Shown here: positions 1 to 8,528 of the stretch, piece after piece
How positions within the stretch are numbered: position 1 is the stretch's first letter
Layout of the letters: each line of letters begins with the position of its first letter
Assembly (NCBI RefSeq): GCF_001426995.1
Contig: NZ_LMFY01000003.1
Coordinates: forward strand, 176,207-240,206
Direction: 5' to 3'
Length of the DNA: 64,000 bases
Source: Microbacterium sp. Root553
GTDB taxonomy: Bacteria; Actinomycetota; Actinomycetes; Actinomycetales; Microbacteriaceae
Translations under genes and position numbers: made by a program
The notes under the pieces: generated by a model
Databases searched by the model: none
Told to the model about the DNA's origin: nothing
The model's input: the letters and a program-made list of their open reading frames with translations, nothing else

Positions 1-79
1 GGATGTGAACTGCCAACTCCACGAGGTTCCGCTGGTGCTGGATCTCATCGACGTACGCTCGAAGGTCGTCATCATGCAT
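1..79 (-). CDS. N-terminal fragment of an unidentified protein (runs off the left edge)
   Basis: An open frame on the minus strand starts at an ATG at 79 and continues past the left edge, giving 26 residues that begin MHDDDLRAYVDEIQ. The fragment is acidic and helix-prone. It is too short to assign to a family, and no clear ribosome binding site lies upstream. It is listed because the frame is open and codon-like up to the edge. It may be the first gene of another island module transcribed leftward. Confidence 0.35.
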   Translation of the reverse strand, partial: MHDDDLRAYVDEIQHQRNLVELAVHI

Positions 80-145
80 GACCTGAGGCTAACGGACGTC
101 GTGGTCACTGATCGGTGGCGTTGAATGTTGCTTCAGTGATCCCTA

Positions 146-463
146 TTACGAGTCATCGGCGAGCACCACGGCATTGCCCCACACCCAGCAACGGAACGTC
201 TGATCCTCGGCGCGGAACTCGATGCCGGCGGCGAGCGGGGTGGACCGCAGCAGGCTCGCATCAACGCGCACGGGGACGACACCGAAGCGCACCCATGCCC
301 GCACACGCTTGGGTCGCGGGTAGATCGTCATCGGCTGCTCAGTCGCACCGATCTCGCGATCCGTGAGCGACTGCAATGGACCGACCTTCGCGGCGTCGAG
401 GATCTCGCGCCACTGATCCCGTCGGTCGTACGCTGCCGAGAGGTGCGCGCCTGGGTTCCCCAC
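146..463 (-). CDS. Small conserved hypothetical protein, copy 1 of a local paralogous pair
   Basis: Encodes 105 aa of unknown function. It is clearly paralogous to the gene at 2039-2356: both share the blocks GPLQSL, STPLAAGIEFRA and TFRCWVWGNAV, roughly 60 percent identity by eye. An ATG at 496 would give 116 aa, but aligning the upstream regions of the two copies puts the shared GGAGAAAGG ribosome binding site inside that extension. The GTG at 463 gives exactly the same length as copy 2, so I prefer it. The C-terminal half is rich in aromatic and beta-prone residues. The two copies flank the HEPN gene at 525 in the same orientation, which suggests a duplicated accessory or antitoxin-like module. 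No function is asserted. Confidence 0.75.
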   Translation of the reverse strand: MGNPGAHLSAAYDRRDQWREILDAAKVGPLQSLTDREIGATEQPMTIYPRPKRVRAWVRFGVVPVRVDASLLRSTPLAAGIEFRAEDQTFRCWVWGNAVVLADDS

Positions 464-524
464 GTATGCCGGATGTCCTTTCTCCGGCAGAGCCAACTCG
501 TCAAGACTTCGCTATGTTCAACCT

Positions 525-1940
525 GTGAACACTGAAGAGCCCCCGGTGGATGATGCCCCGGAAGAAGAAGTTTCGGAAGAGCGAGAGCTGACGCCGGATG
601 AGATCTTTCAGTTCCGCGTCACCTCCTTGCTGTCAACCTTCTCGCTTCGTCAGACGGAGATCCTTCGTCTCGTGAGCTTCATGGATGAGCGCGCCGCGGA
701 GATTGACAACGCTGCGGCGCGTGCACGAGAGCTCGTCGAAGATCAGTTGGACGACGACCTCGATGAAGCTGGACTCGAGCGTCTCATTACACTGCTTGGT
801 GACGAGATCAACAGCGATGAGACCGATGGCTTGACTGGTGAGGAGCGTCACGAAGCCTTCGTGCAGGCGCTCACTGAAGTTGGGGACGCACTCCCGGAGG
901 GACACTACTCGACCTACGTCGACAACGTCCTTCGGGCGCTGCAGGCGCCGCCGTCCGGTAACTTTCTGCGCTCATCACTCCTCGTTACACTCGTCGGCGA
1001 ACTCGAAATGGTCGTCAATCAGCTCGCGCGCACCGCAGTGGAACGAGTCCCTCAAACCATCGAGGAGAGCGGACGCACGTTCACCTGGGCTGAGATTTCT
1101 GCGCACGAGAGCATTGCGGACCTCAGGGACTCTCTCGTGGATCGAGCGATTGAGGATGTGTTCAGGGGGTCTCTTACCGACTGGATGGACTTCTTCGTCA
1201 AGAAGTTCAAGATCGACCCGATTGCTATTGCGGGGACATTCGAAGCGCAGGAAGCCGTGCAACGGCGCCATTGCGTCGTTCATAACGCCGGAACCATCTC
1301 GCAGATGTACCTGAACAAGCTCGAGTCATTCAAACCCAAAGGAGAGATCGGAGACTCGCTGGATGTTGACTCCAGCTACATCCGCGACGCGGCGGACACC
1401 ATGTTCCTGGTTGTCTTCTCATTGGTCTGGTCCCTCTCGATGAAGCTATGCAGAAATGAGGAAGATCGCGACGACGTGTTCGGTGCTCTGTGCAACCGCA
1501 CGTACTTCATGCTCCAAGAGCGCCGTTACGACCTACTGACGCGCCTCGGACAAGCTGCGCCGCTTGAGAAGCTTCCCGACCGCCTAGGGCTTGTCATGAA
1601 GGTCAATGTGTGGCTCGCGCATAAGCAACGAGGCACCTTCGATAGCGTCCGCGACGAGGTCGTGGCGTTCGATACTTCCGCACGAAGCCGAGACTTCCAA
1701 CTTGCGAAGTATGCGCTGCTCGACGAGTTCGAGGACGCGTCCCGCGTAGCAGAATCGATGCTCAGGGATGAAGAGTTGAGCCGGGCGCACTATTTGACGT
1801 GGCCTTTACTTGCGGGGGTGCGAGAACACAAGCGCAAGACGCAAGAAGCGTCATCGGTTGCCGATGATTCTGACGACGCACTAGTCTCGGTATCAGACGC
1901 AGGTCAGGAAGGACTCGCCATGAGCACGCCAGATCTCTAA
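525..1940 (+). CDS. HEPN-domain protein, probable RNase-type toxin or defence factor
   Basis: Encodes 471 aa from a GTG start. The main signature is RRHCVVHN at residues 247-254, an R-x4-H motif (R248, H253) followed by Asn. This is the catalytic signature of HEPN ribonucleases, including the RiboL-PSP-HEPN type in abortive-infection and toxin systems. The first 60 residues are very acidic, a long helical region follows, and the C-terminus from about 425 is low complexity and acidic. The protein is soluble with no signal peptide. A strong intrinsic terminator follows at 1946. It sits between two paralogous small genes on the opposite strand. The HEPN call rests on the motif and the helical context; the RNA-cleavage role is inferred. 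Confidence 0.6.
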   Translation: MNTEEPPVDDAPEEEVSEERELTPDEIFQFRVTSLLSTFSLRQTEILRLVSFMDERAAEIDNAAARARELVEDQLDDDLDEAGLERLITLLGDEINSDETDGLTGEERHEAFVQALTEVGDALPEGHYSTYVDNVLRALQAPPSGNFLRSSLLVTLVGELEMVVNQLARTAVERVPQTIEESGRTFTWAEISAHESIADLRDSLVDRAIEDVFRGSLTDWMDFFVKKFKIDPIAIAGTFEAQEAVQRRHCVVHNAGTISQMYLNKLESFKPKGEIGDSLDVDSSYIRDAADTMFLVVFSLVWSLSMKLCRNEEDRDDVFGALCNRTYFMLQERRYDLLTRLGQAAPLEKLPDRLGLVMKVNVWLAHKQRGTFDSVRDEVVAFDTSARSRDFQLAKYALLDEFEDASRVAESMLRDEELSRAHYLTWPLLAGVREHKRKTQEASSVADDSDDALVSVSDAGQEGLAMSTPDL

Positions 1941-1945
1941 GACAC

Positions 1946-1978
1946 AACGGCCCGGGGGATTCCCCGGGCCGTTTCACT
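1946..1978 (+). terminator. Intrinsic terminator after the HEPN gene
   Basis: A 12-bp perfect stem, AACGGCCCGGGG paired with CCCCGGGCCGTT, has a 4-base loop and is followed by a T-rich tract. It begins 5 bases after the HEPN stop codon. Confidence 0.85.
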
Positions 1979-2038
1979 TTCCGCTCAGGGGAGATTGTCG
2001 AGCAGGAGACGGTCAGTACCACACTGACGTGCGAACAG

Positions 2039-2356
2039 CTATGGCTCCTCATTGAACGTCACCGCGTTGCCCCATACCCAGCAACGGAACGTCTGTTCGC
2101 CAGCGCGGAACTCGATCCCAGCGGCGAGCGGTGTTGACCTGGCGAGCTTCGCGTCCACACGGATCGCTTCCGCACCGAAGTGCACCCAGGCGTGCACCGC
2201 ACGGTACGGCTGCGGGTAGGTCGTCAAGGGTTGCTCCCGGAGTGCGACCTCCCGCTCCGACAGCGACTGGAGTGGACCTGACCGGGCTGCTCGGAGGATT
2301 GCCTGGTGGTGGGTGCGCATGTCGTAGTGAGCGGCTAGTCGCTTACTCGAACCCAT
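2039..2356 (-). CDS. Small conserved hypothetical protein, copy 2 of a local paralogous pair
   Basis: Encodes 105 aa from an ATG at 2356, with GGAGAAAGG about 8 bases upstream. It is paralogous to the gene at 146-463, with matching C-terminal halves (STPLAAGIEFRAG, TFRCWVWGNAV). It has no recognisable catalytic motif, signal peptide or membrane segment. The upstream DNA also resembles the DNA upstream of copy 1, so the duplication includes the control region. Copy 1 faces the divergent HEPN gene, and copy 2 faces the broken small gene at 2424. The pair may be regulators or immunity factors, but this is inference from position only. Confidence 0.75.
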   Translation of the reverse strand: MGSSKRLAAHYDMRTHHQAILRAARSGPLQSLSEREVALREQPLTTYPQPYRAVHAWVHFGAEAIRVDAKLARSTPLAAGIEFRAGEQTFRCWVWGNAVTFNEEP

Positions 2357-2396
2357 GCCGGCACCCTTTCTCCGGCCTCAGGACAGGTTAGCAACA

Positions 2397-2424
2397 TTCG
2401 AATCTATGTTCTATTCTCGAATCA
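2397..2424. promoter_or_regulatory. AT-rich inverted repeat upstream of the broken small gene
   Basis: ATTCGA and TCGAAT arms flank a TATGTTCTATTC core just before the ATG at 2424 and between two divergent genes. The TTCGA half sites resemble parts of actinobacterial LexA-type operators, but the spacing does not match a standard SOS box. It is reported as a possible operator only. Confidence 0.3.
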
Positions 2425-2692
2425 TGAGATCCGCGGCCGCCCACCCACCTGCCACCATATGGATGGTCGACGACATCCCCTCCAGGATGATGTTCGCCGG
2501 ACGCCGCTGGCGCGTCACTGATACGCCGACACGACTGAGGGACGCGGTGTGGGCGGTGCCGCTGGAATCGGGCCAGGAAAGCCGTGGACTCTATGGGTGG
2601 CCCTCCAGGGCACCGACGACGTTGGACAGTCTCTGGTTTTCGACGTCTTCAAGGGGGAGGACGGGTGGCACGTCCACCGAAGTTACGAGTAG
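2424..2692 (+). pseudogene. Small hypothetical protein gene broken by a one-base frameshift
   Basis: The first frame runs from the ATG at 2424 through RRWRVTDTPTRL to GLYGW near 2600. The natural continuation lies in another frame, from about 2603 to the TAG at 2690, reading LQGTDDVGQSLVFDVFKGED and ending HVHRSYE. Joined, these give a protein of about 88 aa. It resembles small actinobacterial proteins with a GRRWRVTDTPTRL motif and a GW..QGTD..G.S.VFDV tail, recalled from family knowledge and not searched. One base appears lost between 2598 and 2605. It could be a real pseudogene, a sequencing error or, less likely, a recoding site. The adjacent LacI remnant supports local decay. Confidence 0.6.
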
Positions 2693-3317
2693 CCGCCGCA
2701 GGTGACCTGCGAACTAGAGTTGGGGACGTCCATAGTCGGCTCACGGGCGACGAACGTGCCGGGAAGCTGCACCTCACGAGATGGATCCTTCACCTTCAGG
2801 CCGTTCACCGCTCGATGAGCATGCAGGCCGCGGTCGAGCCCAGGACTGGTCGCGAGACGACGGACGGTGCAGGTGCGAACGCCTCGCTCCACGGACTGCT
2901 GTCGAAGGTGATGACGGAGAGGTCTTCGGGCACCCGCAGGCCAGCTTTCCGGGGCGCTGAGAGGGCTGACAGTGCAACGAGGCTGTCTGTGGCGAGGATC
3001 GCGGTCGGAGGATTGTTCGCGAACCGTGACGCTGCCTTGTCCGTGGCCGGCAGTGTCCAACCGCCGATCCAGAAATCTGAGGAACTTGGGGGGATGCCGA
3101 CCGCCCTCAGCGCCGCGCGCACTCCACCGAAACGCTCGGACATCGACGAGATGTATGGAACGTCGTCGCTCGGTCTGCGCGTCGCGGTCCGCGACCGTGC
3201 CACCCATCCGTCGGATGAGGTCATCGCCGGGCAGGTGCACACACGTGGGGTGGGTGACCACCATTCGCGCGTCCGATTCTCGGCAGGTACTGGGCGTTCG
3301 CCGAGCCTGATCCCCAT
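2683..3317 (-). pseudogene. LacI-family regulator remnant, ligand-binding domain only
   Basis: The minus-strand frame holds recognisable pieces of the C-terminal sugar-binding domain of a LacI/GalR repressor: ERFGGVRAALRAVGI, PPTAILATDSLVALSAL, GLRVPEDLSVITFD and GSTAACMLIER. The last block runs into a stop. It continues one frame over as NGLKVKDPSREVQLPGTFVA to the stop at 2683, so a base was lost near 2805. Upstream of about 3150 the similarity degrades, and no N-terminal helix-turn-helix is present. The gene cannot encode a working repressor. It marks an old sugar-utilisation locus overwritten by the island. Confidence 0.7.
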
Positions 3318-3401
3318 CGTTCGTGGTCGTGACGCGAGTGCTCGCCGGAACTCGTGCTGTCAGTAAGCTGGCGGCGGAGTCCCAGAGGAAGGGCATGACC
3401 C

Positions 3402-4760
3402 ATGACGAGAGTGCTGCTCGGCCCCGCGACGACCCGATCCGAACTCCGTGACGCCCACACGCGCCTCGCTGAAGGTGACGGCGAGTCGGCGACGCTCGTG
3501 TTGGACGACGGGCTTCACTCGACCACCCCCGGGCAGTTCAGCGCCTGGATGCAGATGGTGTTCACGTGGGGGCAGGACGTCATCGGGCGCAACCTCGAAC
3601 TCACGGCCGCAACTGTCGAACGCTTCCAGACTCGTACCTCGCTGAGTGACGTCGAGGTCTTCGCGGCGATACTCGCCGAGTCCATCACGAGTGGCGGGAC
3701 GGATGTCACATCCGACGTGCAGGAGGCCGCGCGAGAGGTCCTGGTTCAGCGGGACGCGCTCACTAAGCACGATGGCGACGGTGAGGGTGCGATGTCATCG
3801 TTGCTGCTCGCCGCGCACACGTTCTCGAACCAGACCAGCCCCGACCTCCACGCGCGATGGGAGGGGAAGCTCGGGATCGAGGAGAGCGCTCGCACCCTCT
3901 ACCACGACATCTGGCCGTCGGGAATGCCGGTGCGTAAGCCGCTCCTCGAGTTCGGGGAGGTCACCGTTCGCGCCGGCGAGCACGCGTACGTGACCCGACG
4001 GGCGGGGGCGGACGGGCAGTTCGCGACGCTCGCCGCTCGCGCACCACAGATCCGTGGGCTCGCGCTGGAACTCGCGACCACGGTGCGGCAGCAGCCGAAG
4101 CCTGTCCGAGAGGAAGTCGGCGAGCTGCTGTTCGAGCTGGTGCAGAACACGGAGTGGCATGCGGTCGAGCAGTCCGGTGGGCGTACCGGCGCGAACTGCA
4201 GGGCCCTGTCGTTCCGTGAGTACACGTTCGACGCCGATGACCTGGATGCGGCACGCCTGTATGACCCGCCGTTCGCGACCTACGCGCGAAGCATCCTTGA
4301 CAAGGTCCGAGAAGAACGCGGCCACCCTGAGGTGCACCAGGTGACTCTGGGAACCATAACCATCGTGGACAGTGGGGTCGGGCTTGCACGGTCCGTGGCC
4401 GCGGCCCTCGGGGAGGAGGACCGCCTCACGAGGAACACCGAGATCAGCTACCTCATCAGGGCGCTCAGCAAGCATCTCCGCCGTCGCCGTTTCGAGCTCG
4501 GGAACATCGGCTTGGCGCGCGTCCAACTGCTGCTCACGAACCTCAGCGGGTACATGACGGTACACACCGGCTCGGTGGACATCCTCCGCAACTTCGTCTC
4601 GAAGCCTTTCGACACCATCGACCCCTCCAAGCCGCATGCTCCGGCCCCCGCGCTCATGATGGAGTGGATCCCGGAAGACCCCGACGAGTTCATCGCGGGA
4701 CCGCGCCTGGGCACAGCCATCACCGTCGCCTACCCGGTCGAATTCGGCGGTGACCAGTGA
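3402..4760 (+). CDS. GHKL-type ATPase domain protein of a two-gene system
   Basis: Encodes 452 aa. The C-terminal half carries the Bergerat (GHKL) ATP-binding motifs: an N box in EELLFELVQN-like context with N249, a G1 box IVDSGVGL (D323), a G2-like ELGNIGLARVQ near 366-376, and a final LGTAITVAYP strand. No histidine-kinase H box, transmembrane segment or sensor domain is visible, so it is not an ordinary two-component kinase. The first 230 residues are helical and unassigned. The stop overlaps the GTG of the next gene by 4 bases, indicating translational coupling. GHKL ATPases paired with effector enzymes recur in anti-phage and stress systems; a switch role here is inferred. Confidence 0.65.
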   Translation: MTRVLLGPATTRSELRDAHTRLAEGDGESATLVLDDGLHSTTPGQFSAWMQMVFTWGQDVIGRNLELTAATVERFQTRTSLSDVEVFAAILAESITSGGTDVTSDVQEAAREVLVQRDALTKHDGDGEGAMSSLLLAAHTFSNQTSPDLHARWEGKLGIEESARTLYHDIWPSGMPVRKPLLEFGEVTVRAGEHAYVTRRAGADGQFATLAARAPQIRGLALELATTVRQQPKPVREEVGELLFELVQNTEWHAVEQSGGRTGANCRALSFREYTFDADDLDAARLYDPPFATYARSILDKVREERGHPEVHQVTLGTITIVDSGVGLARSVAAALGEEDRLTRNTEISYLIRALSKHLRRRRFELGNIGLARVQLLLTNLSGYMTVHTGSVDILRNFVSKPFDTIDPSKPHAPAPALMMEWIPEDPDEFIAGPRLGTAITVAYPVEFGGDQ

Positions 4761-7126
4761 GAGTCCGAGAGTCGTTCGTCGACGAAAGCCGCTACATCTT
4801 CACTGCGGACTTCGTGGATGACGACGGCCTTCCTGCGTACGCAGCCGTGCACTGGACCGGCACCGCCTTCAACCCCGATGAGAGCTTCCTGGTCCCGCTC
4901 CGGGAGTACCTCGACGTGCACCACGAGGCGACCGAAGTGTGGTTCCTGTTCCCCGCGGACCTGCGGCCGCTCATCGAGACGTTGAAGAGCTCAAAGCGCT
5001 TCGAGATCCTCACTGTCACCGGGCCGCCGCGGTTTTTCGCCGTCGACGTCCACGGCTACCTCACAGAGCAGTGGGTAGCGCTGCCGAGCATCGACCGTCA
5101 CATCGACGACGTGCTGCAAAGCGGTCTGCGTCAGCTGTTCCGTGATTCCGAGTCGCTGGCGCTCTCCGCGGCAGGGTTCCACTTCGCGCACCCGAGCGGC
5201 AAGCACTCCGAGTACTTCATCCGCGCATCGCAGGCGGTGTCGCGCAGGCATCACAGCTACTTCGTCGCCATGACGCTCCTGCGACGCATCCCGATCCGAG
5301 ACGAACTACACGGTGATGGAACGATCTGGGTGGACACGGCCTCGATCTCCTCGCTCGGCTACGCGTACGCCGACCTCCTGCGTCGGGGAGGCATCACAAC
5401 GTCCCTGCAGGTGGAGTCGTTCGGCGGACACGACGGTGTGGACCGGACATTGAAGCCGGGACCGGCGGACATCGTGTTCGTCTCCGGATCGACGTCCGGG
5501 ACGCTCAGCGACAGGATCATCAAGACCAAAGGCGTCGCTGAGGACCAGATCGTCACGCTGTTCTACCTGGCTGAAGCTCCCTGGGACGAAGCCAAGGGTC
5601 TCCTGCTGTGCAACTTGACCAGCCCCGAGCCCGTGCTCTCGTTCTCCGTGCGGGAGTCGCGCCTTGACCCCTACGACTCGTTCGACGCGAGCGACTGTTC
5701 GCTCTGCAACAACGGTCGAGGTGTGGTGGTGCTGGAAGGGGACTCGTTCTTCCCCGCGGCGACGCAGATGGAACTTCGCATGCCCATCATCACAGACCGG
5801 CCTCATCGCGGAATCACAGGACCTGACCGCCCGAAATCTCCGCTTGAATTCGATGGTCAGGACTTCTTCCTCGACCTTGCGGGCGCCGGGGCGTTGAAAG
5901 CCGACAAGTCCCCGCATGGAGTGTCCACGAAGTTAGGGCACCTGCTCGCTCCCGCGAGCACGACCCCTGCGGCGCGGCGCATTCTCGCGAAGGCGAAGTC
6001 GCGGGTGGGCCGCGGTCCCGTCGCCATCCTCTCCCTCAACGACAAGCAGTCCGTCGCGCTCGGCCGGTTCCTTAGCCACCACTTCTTCGGCTCCAAGGTC
6101 ACGGACGACAAGACTCGTGCGTGGCGGGAATGGCGCAAGCCGGGTCTGGACCGGCTGGAAGACGCGAATGGTGGAACGGTCCTCATCGTCGCGGCCGTCA
6201 TCGCGTCTGGCCGCAGCCTCACCGACCTCAGCCGCGAGTTGCGCGTGCATGCCGGGAAGTTCCACCCGGAGTACCTCATCGCGGCCGCGCACCCTGAGTC
6301 GTCGTCCACCTGGGACATCCTCAAGCGCGGCCTCGAACGTGTGACCAGCGCTAAGCAGACGCAGGTCACCGTGGCCTGGAAGATTCCACGGCAGCCGCGG
6401 TCACCGGGCACGGGCAGCCCGTGGATCCGGGAACGCGCAACGCTGAACATCGTTCACGGGTGGCTCGCCGACCGCTCCGCCAAGGATGCGGCGAACGCGA
6501 AGTTCGACTCTCGGTTGACCGCGTTGAACGCACCCCACGACAAATCCCTGTTCGTCGGCGCGCTGGACGCCAGGCCGATCCCGGACCTCAACAAGGGCTT
6601 CGCTCTATGGCCGAAGGCGTGGGAGGACCTGCCTGGGAGTCCCTGCCCGACGCACCCGGAGATCTACGCGACTGTCGCGCACCTGATGTACGAGTCCCGA
6701 CACCGGAACGCGCAGTTGGAGAAGCGGTCCCTCACCGTCAGACGCCACGGCTACGCGCTACACCCGTCCATGTTCGACCGGTTCAACGATCCCGTCATCC
6801 AGGCGGCCATCCTCCGTGCGGCGGAGCCGGGCGAGCTCCACTACAGCTCGGACCTCCATGCGTCCGCGGCGGTTGCTAACCTGCTGCTGTTCGTGCTGAA
6901 GAACGTCCACAACGAGGCCGGCGCCGCCGCCTACGAGTTCCTCCTCGCTCTCAGCCAGGGGATGAGCGACGACCAGGCTCATGGGCTGCGGATTCATGAC
7001 GAGTGTCTGGAGGACCTGCTCCGTGAAGTGACGAAGAAGTACGGGGACGACTTCGAGAAGCTTCAAGCCACGGCACCGCAGGTTCGCGCGCTCTTGCTGT
7101 TCGTTCAGGCTCGCGGTAAGAACTGA
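4757..7126 (+). CDS. Large protein with tandem phosphoribosyltransferase-like domains
   Basis: Encodes 789 aa from a GTG overlapping the upstream stop by 4 bases. After an N-terminal region of about 130 residues, FHFAHPSGKHSEYFIRAS (residues 141-158) resembles the SGKxSxYY motif of orotate phosphoribosyltransferases. ADIVFVSGSTSGTL (about 237-250) occupies the PRPP-loop position. A second PRTase-like loop, VLIVAAVIASGRSL, lies near 474-487. A CxxC pair (CSLC, about 314-317) sits between the two domains. The acidic pair normal in PRPP loops is missing in both, so substrate use may differ from pyrimidine salvage. The C-terminal 250 residues are helical. Coupling to a GHKL ATPase suggests a nucleotide-based conflict system (inference). 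Confidence 0.6.
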   Translation: MRVRESFVDESRYIFTADFVDDDGLPAYAAVHWTGTAFNPDESFLVPLREYLDVHHEATEVWFLFPADLRPLIETLKSSKRFEILTVTGPPRFFAVDVHGYLTEQWVALPSIDRHIDDVLQSGLRQLFRDSESLALSAAGFHFAHPSGKHSEYFIRASQAVSRRHHSYFVAMTLLRRIPIRDELHGDGTIWVDTASISSLGYAYADLLRRGGITTSLQVESFGGHDGVDRTLKPGPADIVFVSGSTSGTLSDRIIKTKGVAEDQIVTLFYLAEAPWDEAKGLLLCNLTSPEPVLSFSVRESRLDPYDSFDASDCSLCNNGRGVVVLEGDSFFPAATQMELRMPIITDRPHRGITGPDRPKSPLEFDGQDFFLDLAGAGALKADKSPHGVSTKLGHLLAPASTTPAARRILAKAKSRVGRGPVAILSLNDKQSVALGRFLSHHFFGSKVTDDKTRAWREWRKPGLDRLEDANGGTVLIVAAVIASGRSLTDLSRELRVHAGKFHPEYLIAAAHPESSSTWDILKRGLERVTSAKQTQVTVAWKIPRQPRSPGTGSPWIRERATLNIVHGWLADRSAKDAANAKFDSRLTALNAPHDKSLFVGALDARPIPDLNKGFALWPKAWEDLPGSPCPTHPEIYATVAHLMYESRHRNAQLEKRSLTVRRHGYALHPSMFDRFNDPVIQAAILRAAEPGELHYSSDLHASAAVANLLLFVLKNVHNEAGAAAYEFLLALSQGMSDDQAHGLRIHDECLEDLLREVTKKYGDDFEKLQATAPQVRALLLFVQARGKN

Positions 7127-7255
7127 GGCGAGGGCTGTCGGAGCGCTCTGGTGCTCGGCGACGAGCTCGAATCCACCTCGAACTCGACCGCCACAGCCCG
7201 ACATCGGCACGAGACCTGAACAGAGCCGGGCGCCTACCTCGCACCGCCTGGCGGA

Positions 7256-7708
7256 CTACGCCGTTGCGATGGCCCCGACGAGCTGAAGGATGGCGCCGAC
7301 CGCCGCAAGACTAAGACCACCAGCCGCGAGGCGCGTGTCGGCTCGAGCCTCCGCCTTCCGGCTGCTCTCTTCGCGGACGCGCTCCGCCCGCACCTCACTG
7401 CGCAGTTGACGCACAGACTCCTTGCGCTCGTTTGCCTCGGTTGTGAGTCTCTGGTCGAACGCGGCGAGAACCTGGTGCACCCGTGAGAGCTTGTCGTCGA
7501 CGGTCTCGTTCGGGTTGATGACGTACGCGTAGGCGGTTCCCGTGAGCGCGGAGAGCGTTGCGGATACAGCTCCGGCGGATTGGCTCTTCCGGCGAAGTGG
7601 CACGAACGGATGTCCCTCGGCGACGCCGCGCCAGGTGAGCAGAAGACCGTACGCGGCCAGCGCGAGACCGATGATCTCCACACCGCCGCCGATGAGTGTC
7701 CACGTCAT
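7256..7708 (-). CDS. Small membrane protein with an internal coiled segment
   Basis: Encodes 150 aa from an ATG at 7708. That ATG lies 7 bases after a TACACT -10 box, so the transcript is probably leaderless; a GTG at 7774 would add 22 residues without a better signal. There is one transmembrane helix near residues 3-25. A charged, probably coiled-coil stretch (EANERKESVRQLRSEVRAER) covers about 90-125, and a second hydrophobic helix lies at the C-terminus. No enzymatic motif is seen. It lies in the defence island, convergent with the PRTase gene. A membrane effector or anchor role is possible but unsupported beyond topology. Confidence 0.6.
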   Translation of the reverse strand: MTWTLIGGGVEIIGLALAAYGLLLTWRGVAEGHPFVPLRRKSQSAGAVSATLSALTGTAYAYVINPNETVDDKLSRVHQVLAAFDQRLTTEANERKESVRQLRSEVRAERVREESSRKAEARADTRLAAGGLSLAAVGAILQLVGAIATA

Positions 7709-7897
7709 GGGCTGAGTGTAAGGGCCGGACGATAGCCATTGGCGGAGACGCACGAACAGCGACCCGCCGACCACCTGGTTCGCGTCAGTGAGGCGCTGGC
7801 GTCAACGCTCGGAGCGAGAGTACACCCGCGGCGCTGGTGCGCCGTTGGTCACGCATCTGATCCGCGGACACTAGGCCGTCGCCCGAGGTCACGGTTC

Positions 7898-8479
7898 TCA
7901 CCGGCCGCTGCGCAACATCTCGTACCAGTCACGAGCGAAGTCGTCGAGTTCCTCTCCGAGCTCATCCAGAAGAGTGTCGACGTGTGCTTCTAGCGTATCG
8001 GCGCTGATGACGTTCAAGATGTTGCCGGTCCCGTTCAGCCAGATCGTGAGTTCGGCATGGGGGAGAGCACCCAGCCCACGTCCTTGGCTCGGCCCCGGCG
8101 TTGCCGTCCACTCGTCTTCGTCGATCTCGGATTCGTCGAGGTGGACGACCGCGTTCCGGAGTTCTCGAAGGTAGGGCATTCGCTCAGGGGCGGGCCGTCC
8201 GCGGGCGAGATAGAGCTTGGTGAGCCAAACTTCGAACTGTGACGCCGTGATGACCAGGAGGCACTCTGCGGTCCAGGCTTCGCCAAACGCGGTTTGCACG
8301 TCGTTCCAGGTCAAGTGGTCTACGTCCATGCGTTCATGGGCTTCGTCGAGTGACCGGAATCGACGGCGAAGTGCCCGGGCATCACGCAACGCATTCACCG
8401 TTCGCTCAGCCCAGCTCCGCGCGAGGAACAGAGGGACATCGTCATCGGCGGAGTCGAACGACTGGAGGGGCTCGGTCAT
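7898..8479 (-). CDS. HEPN-like protein beside the Pycsar-like operon
   Basis: Encodes 193 aa from an ATG at 8479. The motif ELRNAVVHLDE (R108, H113) is an R-x4-H signature with the RN...H pattern common in HEPN domains. It is preceded by long helices that include a WDVQTAFGEAW-like stretch. The start is supported by a TACTCT -10 box at 8486-8491 (minus strand), 6 bases before the ATG, implying a leaderless transcript of its own. A longer reading to 8569 would overlap the upstream gene and is unlikely. It lies 49 bases after the PycTM-like gene in the same orientation and could be a second effector. Catalytic activity is inferred from the motif only. Confidence 0.55.
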   Translation of the reverse strand: MTEPLQSFDSADDDVPLFLARSWAERTVNALRDARALRRRFRSLDEAHERMDVDHLTWNDVQTAFGEAWTAECLLVITASQFEVWLTKLYLARGRPAPERMPYLRELRNAVVHLDESEIDEDEWTATPGPSQGRGLGALPHAELTIWLNGTGNILNVISADTLEAHVDTLLDELGEELDDFARDWYEMLRSGR

Positions 8480-8528
8480 ACGTTGAGAGTAGTTCGAGGC
8501 GAGCACGCCGGGCTCTCGCGCAAGATCA

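Noticed and set aside
3402-4760. Histidine kinase call for the GHKL protein
   Set aside because: There is no H box, no membrane or sensor domain and no response regulator nearby; only the ATP-binding fold is supported.
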